The translations under genes were made by a program, and so were the position numbers. From Bacteroidota bacterium (lineage in GTDB: Bacteria; Bacteroidota; Bacteroidia; Chitinophagales; Saprospiraceae), in NCBI GenBank assembly GCA_030147525.1, contig JASBVF010000010.1:186001-250000 (forward strand): a stretch of 64,000 nucleotides of DNA, read 5' to 3'. A model generated the notes under the pieces. It worked only from the letters and a program-made list of their open reading frames with translations, had not been told where the DNA came from and did not search any database. Positions 1 to 9,223 of the stretch are shown one piece after another (the first letter of the stretch is position 1; the number at the start of each line of letters is the position of its first letter).

Positions 1-1
1 T

Positions 2-3000
2 CAGGCACTCGACCGGGTACATCCCGGGCTGGTGTCGCCGGTGGATAATACGACAGCTTCGACCTCGCCGTTGGTTGTTGGAACCGGGGCGGCGGGTGCG
101 TTCGGTACGCCGGTGGATATTTCCAACCAACTTGGTGATAACTCCATCACGCCGGATGTTGCAGTGTATGAGTCGGGTGGAACGGAGACAGTTCACATGG
201 TTTTTAACAGTAAAAAATCAGGTGCGTCAAAGCGCAATATCTACTATTCCGGCAAGACCGGCGCCGGCGCATGGACTGCACCCGTGCTGATCAGCAGCGA
301 TGCGTTTAACAATGATGCGCAGAGCTATCCTTCTGTCGCTGTGGATGCCAATAACAAAGTCCATGTAGTGTATGCCCATAAAAACGGAGCAACTGACAGC
401 AAGATCAATATTTACTACGTAACCAATGCCAGCGGCTCATGGAGTGCGCCGGTAAGGATAAGCAGTAATTCATTTGGCGAGGACGCCTTTACGCCTGATA
501 TAGCATTGGATGCAAGCGGAAAGGCTTATGTTGCGTACACACACAGAAACGGCTCTACCGATTCCAAGATCAATATTTACTATGTGACCAATGCCGGTGG
601 TTCCTGGAGTGCGCCGGTAAGGATAAGCAGTAATTCATTTGGCAATGACGCTTTACAAAATCCTGCTATTGCGGTGGACGCTTCCAATAAAGCGCATGTT
701 GCATTTTCGCATAGAAACGGTTCTACCGATTCCAAGATCAATATTTACTATGTGACCAATGCCAGCGGCTCCTGGAGTTCGCCGGCCCGCATCAGCAACG
801 ATAGTTTCAACCAGGATGCAAGGTCAAATCCTTCCATTGCCATCGACGGCAATGGAAAACCGCACGTGGTGTATGGTCATAAAAACGGATCGACCGATTC
901 GAAAGTGAATATTTACTACGTAAACAAAACGGGCGCTTCCTGGAGCAGCCCCGTCAATGTAAGTGGTGATATCAATGGGCAGGACTCCTTCAATCCGGAT
1001 CTGGCGATGAGTGCCACTGGTACTATCCGGGTCGCTTTCTCGAATATTTCGACCAATGTGTTTTACACGGAAAATTCAGGTTCGGGTGGCAGTTGGATTG
1101 CCCCGGTTGATATCAACCCGGCGACGCCGACCAAAAGCACGGATGGCGACAACCCGGCCGTTGCAGTTTCCAGCTCGCTGGTCCACGTGGTTTACCAGGA
1201 CAAGCATGTTACCTTAAGCGGCGATATCGATGTCTGGCACATCAGCGCCCCGGTTTCGCCGGTTGCTACGACTATGACGTTTACACAGGCTCCGTCGATG
1301 TGCAGTCCGCTGACGATCAAAGCAGGACAGCCCATCACCATTACCACCTATGTTTCGATCATCAGCGGCACCATGCCTGCTTCACCGGCTATTTCGGCTG
1401 TTCTGAAATACGGCTCAACGAATATTATTACGCTCAACAATCCAACCTACAACAGCGGCACAGGTATTCTGACCTGGACCGGTACGCTTGGTTCCGCCGT
1501 GACGGTACCGGCCGGGCAGGCGGTTGCCCTGCAGCTTACGACGGCACAGACGGGAGTTTCCTTCAGAATAGACTACGATAGTCAAACAAAACCCTCGAAG
1601 ATTGACCTGCCTGTTTCAACTTATATCGACATCACTTCATTTGCGATGTACGATGCTCCTTATCCGGGGGGCAGTATCATCTCAAATGCAAGTGCCGGTT
1701 CGACGGTGTACCTGCGGGCGGCAGTAACGGATCCTTTCGGATCGAGCGATATCACGGGTCTGAATATTTCCATCACCCCACCCGGCAGTTCGGTTGCCGC
1801 TACTTCGGTTGCCACTGCGGGTTGTACCCGTACCTATGAATATCCGTGGGTGGTGCCAGCCGGTGGTGGTACTTACAATATGCTGGCAACTGCCAGAGAA
1901 GGCTACGAAAACACTGTAACAGATGTTTTCCCTTTGACTATCAGTTTTTGTTCTCCTGTCATCGGCGACCCGGTTTTCACCGCAGGTGCGTCTTCCAACC
2001 GTTGTCAGGGTGCAGGAACCGCTACTTATTCTGCCACCTCCACGAACTCCACCGGTTTGAGTTACAGCCTTGATGCAGCCAGCCTTGCCGCCGGCAATAC
2101 CATCAATGCTTCGACCGGTGCGGTGACTTTCGTCGCAGGATGGACCGGTACTTCTACCGTACAGGTGACAGCCAACGGATGCGGCGGGCCTAAATTTACC
2201 ATTCACACTGTTACGACTGGTGCCATACCATCTGCTAATGCAGGGCCTGACCTAAGCATTTGCGCCGGGTCAAGTACGACGCTTAATGCTTCCGCTTCCG
2301 GCGGAAACAGTCCTTACACTTTTGACTGGAGCAACGGTCTGGGCAGTGGGGCTTCCAAAACAGTAAGCCCTGCCAGTACTACAACTTATACAGTAACAGT
2401 TACCTCTGCGACCGGGTGTACTTCTACCGACCAGGTCGTCATCACCGTGAATCCGGCTCCGGTGGCCAATGCAGGCGCCAATCAGACGATTTGTTACGGC
2501 GGCAGCGCCACATTGACGGCGACGGCGAGCGGTGGTGCCAGTCCTTACGTTTTCAACTGGAGCAACGGTCTTGGTACCGGGGCAAGTAAAACCGTGAGCC
2601 CCGCTTCTACAACGACTTACACGGTTACGGTAACTGGCGCCAATAGCTGTACGTCCACAAGCCAGGTGACTGTAAATGTAAATCCGCAGCTTACCGCCAG
2701 CGCAGGTTCCAATGTTACGATCTGTACCGGCACCGGCACCACGCTGAATGCTACTGCGACAGGTGGCACAAGTCCGTATACTTTCAACTGGAGCAACGGT
2801 CTCGGCAGCGGAGCGAGCAAGGCGGTATCGCCACTTATCACAACAACCTATACGGTCACTACGACCGATGCTGCCGGCTGTACTGCTACCAGCCAGGTGA
2901 CCGTCAATGTCAGTGCCTTATTTCCGATCGCCGATGCGGGTCCGCAGCAGAACATCTGTGGTGGTGCCAATACCACCATTACAGCCACTGCGACGGGCGG

Positions 3001-6000
3001 TGTTACGCCTTATACTTTTATGTGGGACAATGGCCTGGGCGCTGGCGCCACTAAAGTGGTGGCCCCGTTCAGCACGACAAATTATACAGTGACTGTGACC
3101 GGCGCTAACGGCTGTACTTCCAGCAGCACGGTGCAAATCAAGGTAAATTCACAGGCCATGACCGTAAATGCCGGGCCGGACGTAACCGTTTGCCCGGGCG
3201 GCAGCACGACGCTTACTGCTACTGCGTCGGGTGGGGGAGGCTCTAGTTTTACCTACAGCTGGAGCAATGGCCTTGGCGCCGGCGCTACCAAAACCGTATC
3301 GCCTGCCAGCACGACTACTTACACAGTCACCGTTACTTCGAACAACGGCTGTATGAATACGGACGATGTAACTGTTTTCATCAACCCGCCGGTGGCCAGC
3401 GCAGGCCCTAATAAAACCGTGTGCCTGGGCAGCAGCACCACGCTTACGGCTACCGTTACCAGCGGTGGCGTCAGCCCGTTCACTTACATGTGGGACAATA
3501 GCCTCGGTGCCGGCGCCACGAAAACCGTGAGCCCTACTTCCAATAAAACTTATAGAGTGACTGTGACCGACGCTGTGGGGTGTACCTCCACCAGCCAGGT
3601 GAGCGTTACGGTTGCCCCACTGCCGCAGGTGAATCCGGGGCCAGCCCAGACGATTTGCTTCGGTAGCATCACCTCGATTTCAGCTTCCGGGTCGAACGGT
3701 GTCGCTCCTTATACTTTCACCTGGAATAACGGCCTCGGTACGGGCGCTTCAAAAACCGTCAGCCCGGCTTCGACGACGACTTACACCGTGACTATCACGG
3801 ATGCCCAGGGATGTACGTCATCCGGGCAGGTTACCGTGACAGTTACTCCCAAACCTACAGTTAGTGCCGGCGCCAATGTGACCATCTGCCCGGGCGGTAT
3901 CACGACCCTGACGGCAACAGGTTCCGGTGGAACGCCCAGCTATTCGTATGTCTGGAGCAATGGCCTGGGAAGCGGCGCCAGCCGCACGGCTTCCCCGGCC
4001 AGCACCACGACTTACACCGTCACCCTGACGGATGCGGTCGGCTGTACGGCTACCAGCCAGGTGACTGTCACGGTACCACAGGCCCTCGTGGCAAGTGCCG
4101 GGCCAAACGTTACCATTTGCAATGGTTCCAGCACCACGCTTACGGGTTCGGCGACCGGCGGTACAGGTCCTTACACTTTTTTATGGGATAACAGCCTTGG
4201 CTCAGGTGCGACTAAAACTGTAAGCCCGACCCTCAACAGAACCTATCGTGTGACGGTTACGGACGCATCAGGTTGTACCGCAACCAGCCAGGTCACTGTG
4301 ACAGTGAATTCAGTGCCGGTGGCCAATGCCGGCCCCGATGTCAATGTTTGCCAAAACCAGGCGACGACCCTTACTGCCACTGCATCCGGAGGTGCCAGCC
4401 CTTACACTTATGCCTGGAGCCACGGCCTGGGCAATGGCGCCAGTAAGACGGTCGTACCGCTCGTCACCACGACCTACACGGTGACCGTCACCAGCGCCAA
4501 CGGCTGTATCAGCACTGATCAGGTAAAAGTGACCGTCAACCTGTGCCCGGAAATTTGTTTCAACGGGCTGGACGATGATTTCGACGGGCTGACGGATTGC
4601 GCCGATCCGGATTGCGGGCCCACGGTTGATGCCGGGCCAAACGTGACTATTTGCGTCAATGAACCTACTACGCTCACAGCGACCGGTAACGGCAATTACT
4701 CGCCGTTTACTTATACCTGGAGCCACGGCCTCGGAACCGGCGCAACAAAAACGGTGACGCCCTCCGCTACAACCACTTACACGGTGACGATCACCAACCA
4801 GTCGGGCTGTACCAGCACCGATCAGGTGACCATTTCCACCAATGGTTGTTCGGAGAATTGTACCAACGGCATAGACGATGATTTTGACGGCCTGATCGAT
4901 TGTGATGATCCGGATTGTGTCGCCATTACCATCCCTGACCTGCAGGACGATTACTACATGACTTGTCCGGGTATTCCTTTCTCTGAAAGGGTTACCTACA
5001 ACGATGGTAACCTGCAAAATCCGGTTTACAGCATTGCTTCGCAACCTGCTCAGGGTTCTGTGACGATCGATGCAACCGGCAAGTTTTTCTACATGCCTTT
5101 CACGATCGAATGCATGGACGACAGTTTTGAGTACCAGGTTTGCAACCTGGCAACCGGCTGTTGCGCTACCGCCACTGTTTATCTGACGCTCGGCGATACC
5201 ACGGCACCCGTTTTGACCAATGTACCGGCTGATATTACTATCAGTTGCGATGATGCATTGCCGAAGGCGCCCATTGTAACAGCTTACGACCTTTGCGCAG
5301 GTATTTACGTCGATTTCACCGAAGAGTCGGATCAGTATGTAGTCGGAGCCTGCGAGAATTATACCGTCACAAGAACATGGACGGCCACTGACCTGTGCGG
5401 CAATACCGCATCGGCTCAGCAAATCATCACGGTCAATGACCTGACAAAACCGGAATTGTTCCGGGTTTACACCCTTGAAAACGGGGGCAGGGTAGTAGCC
5501 GGCGTTTCCCAACGGGTAACGCATGACTGGAAATATGTGAAATTCCCCATCACTTTCAGTCAAACTCCTGTCGTACTGACCCAGGTGGTTTCCGAAACGG
5601 AATTTTCTGCCGTCACTGTTCAGCAGCGCAACGTTGTTACCCAGGGTTTTGACCTCCGCCTCAGGGAGGAAGAAGCAGCTGACAACAAACATGCAGCGGA
5701 AAAGGTAGCCTGGATCGCATTCGAGCCCGGCAACCAGAGCGGAGGTTTCAACTTCCAGGCAAATACTTTTGCCAACGTAGACCACACGCTCAAAACGATG
5801 AACTTCCCGCAGGTTTTTGCCAATACACCACTCTTCTTTTCGGCGCTGCAAACGACGAAGGAAGGCGATCCGGTGAGCATCCGCCACAGCGGCCTGAGCA
5901 CTGCTTCCGTGCAATTTTACCTGCAGGAGGAAACTTCGGCAGATGCCGAAGTGGCTCACCAGGCTGAGTTGTTGGGCTTTTTGGCCATCAACCCGGCCAG

Positions 6001-8233
6001 TGTGATAAGGGATGAGAACGACGATGTTTTTGGTGAAATGGGGACCCTCAACCTGACCAATGCCTGGAATACCGTTCAGCTTTCGAAAAAATACACTAAA
6101 CCCGTGGTAATCGTGGGTGGTTTGACCAGCAACGACGGACATCCCGTCAACATCCGGGTGCGCAATGTAACCGCCGACAGCTTCCAGGTACGCCTGCAGG
6201 AGTGGAATTACCTCGACGGCAATCACAACATGGAAAACGTCTCCTGGATGGTGCTTGAAGGCAGTATTCCAAGTGATGATTTTTACTATTGCTCCGGCAA
6301 GGCAAATAAACTGAAGCCCGGCATCAACCTTTTCGCCCTCGACAACTGCGACGACCTGACGAATTTTAACTTTGATGAAACCGTTTCAAACAATGGCGCC
6401 CTGGTATCCACCCGGAGCTGGACGGCCAACGATGCTTGCGGCAATTCTCTTCTCTTCACAAGAACTGATAGCTGTATCGTCGCTGCGCTGAAAGTCAAGG
6501 CCCAGCTTTATGGCGCCTTCATCGGTAGCGGCAATGCACCGCTGATGCGGGATGAGTTGCGAACGAAAGAGCTGATCCCCATCCGGGAACCATACTCCGA
6601 TCTGCCCGGCTTCCCGCACGTCAACATTGAAAACGAAAACTACGTGGCCATTTGCCACTTGCCGGGCACCCCATCCCAGCAAACGATGAACGTGCCGGAA
6701 AGCCAGTTGCAGGAACACCTTAACCACGGCGACGTGATTGGCGGGTGCGTGATACCTGCCGGTGCACCGCTGCCGGTGGAGGCCCAGAATGCTACTTACC
6801 GGACCATTGCCAATGGTAACTGGACAAACCCGGCTACCTGGAAAAATGGTCTCGTTCCACCCTGGGGTATTATGAATAACGTAAAGATCAGTGTAGAGCA
6901 CGAGGTGACGGCGCCGGATAGCAACGCAGTCTTGTCCAACGGCACCAGGTTTTACCTGACAAATGGCAAACTGACAGTACCCAACAAGAATTTTACCATC
7001 GAAGATGCTCAGGTATTCTTTTCAAATGCCGTTTATCGAAACGTGCAGGGGGGGATGTTTGCCCTGAAAAATACGGCTTCCAGGGTTACCATGACCAATT
7101 GCGATATCAATATTTTGCAAAACTTCCAGAATGACGGCGGTAAAAGAAAACTTGAAAATGTTCGTCTCAATGTAGGCTTCAACCTGACCAGTTCAAATGC
7201 AGCGGTCGATACATTCCTCAACGTATCGGCAACAATCGGAAAGCACATGACGACGAAAACTACTTCAAAATTTCATATCCGCAATTCAGAATTTCAACTG
7301 ACGTTTGGTGACATTATCAATGGGCAGGATGGTACCAATTGCATTGTGACCGGCGACAGCATCATAGTCTGGGTAATCGGAGATGTCAAAAACAATGGCA
7401 CCTGGACGGCCCCGATCACACAGTTCTGCGTTACGGGTTTGACCCTAAACATGGGCAGTATTTTCCCCGCTGTCGAGGATTGTGTGGGCATATCGGCCTA
7501 TTTCGGCCCCATCAGCTACCTGCTGGATTCTGTAGCAGTTCAGCCGCCGGATACGAGCAGCGTTCTGATTACGCCGGAAGAAATAGCAGCTCCCGGAACG
7601 ATTGACCCGGCTGTGCTCACCGTATCAGGCAACAAGGCCATGGTGGACTGGCTGCTGCTGGAATTGCGGGACGGGAATAACGAAGCTACCATCGTAGATT
7701 ACGCAACGGTACTCCTTCGCCGTGACGGCGAGATTGTCAGCGAAGACGGGGATTCCATCATCGTTTTCCCGAAACTTTCCGAAGGGGATTACTACGTGGC
7801 GATACGGCACCGAAACCACCTTGCGCTGATGACGGATGCCCCGATTTTCCTGAGCACGGATGGTCCGCCGCTTGTTGATTTCACGTCGCTTTCCCTGCCG
7901 GTCAGGGGTGGCAGTTTTGCAGGCCGTCCGCTCAACGGTACACGGACAATGTGGGCAGGTGATTTCAACGAAGATGGGAAAATCATTTACCAGGGGCCCG
8001 GCAATGATATTTTCTACCTGTTCTCCAGGGTGCTGTCGGAGCCTGATAATGCTAACTACCTGGCAAATTACATTTGCACCGGATACGACCGGCATGATTT
8101 GAATCTGGATGGAAAGATTGTTTTTCAGGGCCCCGGCAACGACCGTGCCTTGCTGCTGTTCCATTCGATTCTTACGCATCCTCAAAATATTGGTATGCTT
8201 GCCAATTTTGTACTCAAAGAAATATTACCGTAA
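2..8233 (+). CDS. Giant secreted repeat protein (5' end cut by window), sialidase-like + PKD-like repeats, dockerin-like C-terminus
   Basis: The frame is open to the window edge, so the first in-frame GTG (32) is not a trusted start and the signal peptide lies upstream. Order of parts by position: six BNR/sialidase-like repeats (about 95-1240, motif NIYYVTNA.GSWSAPVRIS); a linker; ten PKD-like repeats of about 80 residues (2230-4540, motif TxTATASGG.SPYTF.WSNGLG); a calcium-type loop CFNGLDDDFDGLTDC; an eleventh PKD-like copy; a second loop; an HYR-like copy; three lectin-like copies (about 5455-6275); a C-H...HLNHGD motif (6645-6750); a G8-like NGNWTNPATW region; and a duplicated DxNxDGK..xQGPxND end. 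It has no CHU_C or type A sorting domain. The last 1,220 residues parallel the next gene. It is probably an exported adhesin-like surface protein; the exact ligand is unknown. Export by T9SS is inferred from context only. Confidence 0.9.
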   Translation, partial: QALDRVHPGLVSPVDNTTASTSPLVVGTGAAGAFGTPVDISNQLGDNSITPDVAVYESGGTETVHMVFNSKKSGASKRNIYYSGKTGAGAWTAPVLISSDAFNNDAQSYPSVAVDANNKVHVVYAHKNGATDSKINIYYVTNASGSWSAPVRISSNSFGEDAFTPDIALDASGKAYVAYTHRNGSTDSKINIYYVTNAGGSWSAPVRISSNSFGNDALQNPAIAVDASNKAHVAFSHRNGSTDSKINIYYVTNASGSWSSPARISNDSFNQDARSNPSIAIDGNGKPHVVYGHKNGSTDSKVNIYYVNKTGASWSSPVNVSGDINGQDSFNPDLAMSATGTIRVAFSNISTNVFYTENSGSGGSWIAPVDINPATPTKSTDGDNPAVAVSSSLVHVVYQDKHVTLSGDIDVWHISAPVSPVATTMTFTQAPSMCSPLTIKAGQPITITTYVSIISGTMPASPAISAVLKYGSTNIITLNNPTYNSGTGILTWTGTLGSAVTVPAGQAVALQLTTAQTGVSFRIDYDSQTKPSKIDLPVSTYIDITSFAMYDAPYPGGSIISNASAGSTVYLRAAVTDPFGSSDITGLNISITPPGSSVAATSVATAGCTRTYEYPWVVPAGGGTYNMLATAREGYENTVTDVFPLTISFCSPVIGDPVFTAGASSNRCQGAGTATYSATSTNSTGLSYSLDAASLAAGNTINASTGAVTFVAGWTGTSTVQVTANGCGGPKFTIHTVTTGAIPSANAGPDLSICAGSSTTLNASASGGNSPYTFDWSNGLGSGASKTVSPASTTTYTVTVTSATGCTSTDQVVITVNPAPVANAGANQTICYGGSATLTATASGGASPYVFNWSNGLGTGASKTVSPASTTTYTVTVTGANSCTSTSQVTVNVNPQLTASAGSNVTICTGTGTTLNATATGGTSPYTFNWSNGLGSGASKAVSPLITTTYTVTTTDAAGCTATSQVTVNVSALFPIADAGPQQNICGGANTTITATATGGVTPYTFMWDNGLGAGATKVVAPFSTTNYTVTVTGANGCTSSSTVQIKVNSQAMTVNAGPDVTVCPGGSTTLTATASGGGGSSFTYSWSNGLGAGATKTVSPASTTTYTVTVTSNNGCMNTDDVTVFINPPVASAGPNKTVCLGSSTTLTATVTSGGVSPFTYMWDNSLGAGATKTVSPTSNKTYRVTVTDAVGCTSTSQVSVTVAPLPQVNPGPAQTICFGSITSISASGSNGVAPYTFTWNNGLGTGASKTVSPASTTTYTVTITDAQGCTSSGQVTVTVTPKPTVSAGANVTICPGGITTLTATGSGGTPSYSYVWSNGLGSGASRTASPASTTTYTVTLTDAVGCTATSQVTVTVPQALVASAGPNVTICNGSSTTLTGSATGGTGPYTFLWDNSLGSGATKTVSPTLNRTYRVTVTDASGCTATSQVTVTVNSVPVANAGPDVNVCQNQATTLTATASGGASPYTYAWSHGLGNGASKTVVPLVTTTYTVTVTSANGCISTDQVKVTVNLCPEICFNGLDDDFDGLTDCADPDCGPTVDAGPNVTICVNEPTTLTATGNGNYSPFTYTWSHGLGTGATKTVTPSATTTYTVTITNQSGCTSTDQVTISTNGCSENCTNGIDDDFDGLIDCDDPDCVAITIPDLQDDYYMTCPGIPFSERVTYNDGNLQNPVYSIASQPAQGSVTIDATGKFFYMPFTIECMDDSFEYQVCNLATGCCATATVYLTLGDTTAPVLTNVPADITISCDDALPKAPIVTAYDLCAGIYVDFTEESDQYVVGACENYTVTRTWTATDLCGNTASAQQIITVNDLTKPELFRVYTLENGGRVVAGVSQRVTHDWKYVKFPITFSQTPVVLTQVVSETEFSAVTVQQRNVVTQGFDLRLREEEAADNKHAAEKVAWIAFEPGNQSGGFNFQANTFANVDHTLKTMNFPQVFANTPLFFSALQTTKEGDPVSIRHSGLSTASVQFYLQEETSADAEVAHQAELLGFLAINPASVIRDENDDVFGEMGTLNLTNAWNTVQLSKKYTKPVVIVGGLTSNDGHPVNIRVRNVTADSFQVRLQEWNYLDGNHNMENVSWMVLEGSIPSDDFYYCSGKANKLKPGINLFALDNCDDLTNFNFDETVSNNGALVSTRSWTANDACGNSLLFTRTDSCIVAALKVKAQLYGAFIGSGNAPLMRDELRTKELIPIREPYSDLPGFPHVNIENENYVAICHLPGTPSQQTMNVPESQLQEHLNHGDVIGGCVIPAGAPLPVEAQNATYRTIANGNWTNPATWKNGLVPPWGIMNNVKISVEHEVTAPDSNAVLSNGTRFYLTNGKLTVPNKNFTIEDAQVFFSNAVYRNVQGGMFALKNTASRVTMTNCDINILQNFQNDGGKRKLENVRLNVGFNLTSSNAAVDTFLNVSATIGKHMTTKTTSKFHIRNSEFQLTFGDIINGQDGTNCIVTGDSIIVWVIGDVKNNGTWTAPITQFCVTGLTLNMGSIFPAVEDCVGISAYFGPISYLLDSVAVQPPDTSSVLITPEEIAAPGTIDPAVLTVSGNKAMVDWLLLELRDGNNEATIVDYATVLLRRDGEIVSEDGDSIIVFPKLSEGDYYVAIRHRNHLALMTDAPIFLSTDGPPLVDFTSLSLPVRGGSFAGRPLNGTRTMWAGDFNEDGKIIYQGPGNDIFYLFSRVLSEPDNANYLANYICTGYDRHDLNLDGKIVFQGPGNDRALLLFHSILTHPQNIGMLANFVLKEILP
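441..643 (+). repeat. 165-bp tandem repeat unit within the sialidase-like region
   Basis: A 38-bp stretch at 441-478 recurs without change at 606-643, exactly 165 bp (55 codons) later. A neighbouring stretch encoding STDSKINIYYVTNA is also nearly unchanged at 553-595 and 720-762. The match at the DNA level, not just protein level, points to recent unit duplication or gene conversion. Confidence 0.85.
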
Positions 8234-8243
8234 TGCTCGTACC

Positions 8244-8307
8244 CTGCATGAATTTACCCGGAATTTGAACCATCTTCAGAAGTTGAATTCCGGGTGATTT
8301 CATGCAG
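8244..8307 (+). terminator. Long inverted repeat just after the first giant gene
   Basis: Arms 8244-8265 and 8286-8307 pair over 22 bp with two mismatches around a 20-base loop, starting 11 bases after the stop codon. A run of five T follows at 8320-8324, some distance away, so it may be a 3'-end structure rather than a textbook intrinsic terminator. Confidence 0.6.
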
Positions 8308-8425
8308 CGATCGATGCTGTTTTTATATCCTTGCTCCGCAGAGACGGCAGCGCCATGCCTGGTGATATTTCAAAATTCTTTACGCCGGTTAATATTTAAT
8401 CAAACGCTTACTTAAATCTACATTA

Positions 8426-8617
8426 ATGACACCCAAGAGTTTGAAGACGTCCGTAAACCCTGCAAATACCCAAACCGATGACACAAAACTGAAGGGTAAA
8501 AAAGAAACGCCGGAAATATTGCCGCTGCGTGACAGCGGTAAGACCGGCAAAGTGATCGAGTCGAAAGAGGTTTTCCTGCTGCTCACATTTCAGGATCATT
8601 CTTCCGGGCAGTTTTAA
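8426..8617 (+). CDS. Possible small hypothetical protein (63 aa)
   Basis: I do not recognise this frame. It starts with ATG after an AT-rich stretch and its codons (GAA, CTG, ATC GAG, CCG) look like those of neighbouring genes. The product is Lys/Thr-rich with a hydrophobic VFLLLTF patch near its C-terminus. It has no signal peptide and no visible promoter box. It could be a real small gene, a decayed remnant of a longer one, or chance. Confidence 0.3.
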   Translation: MTPKSLKTSVNPANTQTDDTKLKGKKETPEILPLRDSGKTGKVIESKEVFLLLTFQDHSSGQF

Positions 8618-9223
8618 CGACCCAACCTCAAAGACGGCGGGCCTGCCGGGCAGTAACCTGCCGTGTCCTTCCTGTTTTTATCCTGAAATCTCTTGTTTGT
8701 CGGGCGCAAACCGGGGAAACCAGGAAGGGGCACATGCGACCTACATTTTCAGAAACACGTGGTTGCTGAACATTCGCAAGCCGGTAACCGTGCGCATTCG
8801 CAAGTATCCGGCGATATGGTGCAGCATTCCTTTCCAGTTGCTCTCCGCAGCAGGGTTTTGCTTTTCTCTGTAAAATAAAACGGCTTACTTCAGCTCAGGT
8901 AACGACCATGCGTTTGTTACTGCCTGTCACGGCGCATCCCATTTCCACTTGTCATGGTAATTTTCGTTTTTTTTTATGTGGCTAATTTGTTAGGTGGTTT
9001 CATATTAGGAAAAGATCAAACCTGAAGGAAGTTTGGTAAGAATTTTGGAAAGCTCGTTGCATCAAGACAAGCGCTGATATTACCCTCCGTCCATATTTAC
9101 CAATCAACTACTAAACTACATTTTGGATAAAAAAGCGTACAGCCTAAACTGTTGTATTGTACAATAGGGTAATGTCCTGCACGGAATACAGGCATTGCCA
9201 ACCAAAAATCAAATAACCTGGCA

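Larger units (their letters stand above)
8234..9223. other. 990-bp gap between two giant paralogous genes
   Basis: Apart from the inverted repeat at 8244-8307 and a doubtful 63-codon frame at 8426, I see no gene, RNA or mobile element here. No clean TAnnTTTG promoter box precedes the next gene; the nearest lookalike, TACATTTTG at about 9118, has one base too many between its halves. Confidence 0.5.

Noticed and set aside
4310-6226. 638-codon open frame on the minus strand
   Set aside because: It lies wholly within the first giant gene, opposite its PKD-like and lectin-like regions; its product has no domain or signal. It is a by-product of the codon use of the true gene.
8693-8878. 61-codon frame in the gap before the second giant gene
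   Set aside because: No coding-like codon use, signal or family; starts without suitable context.
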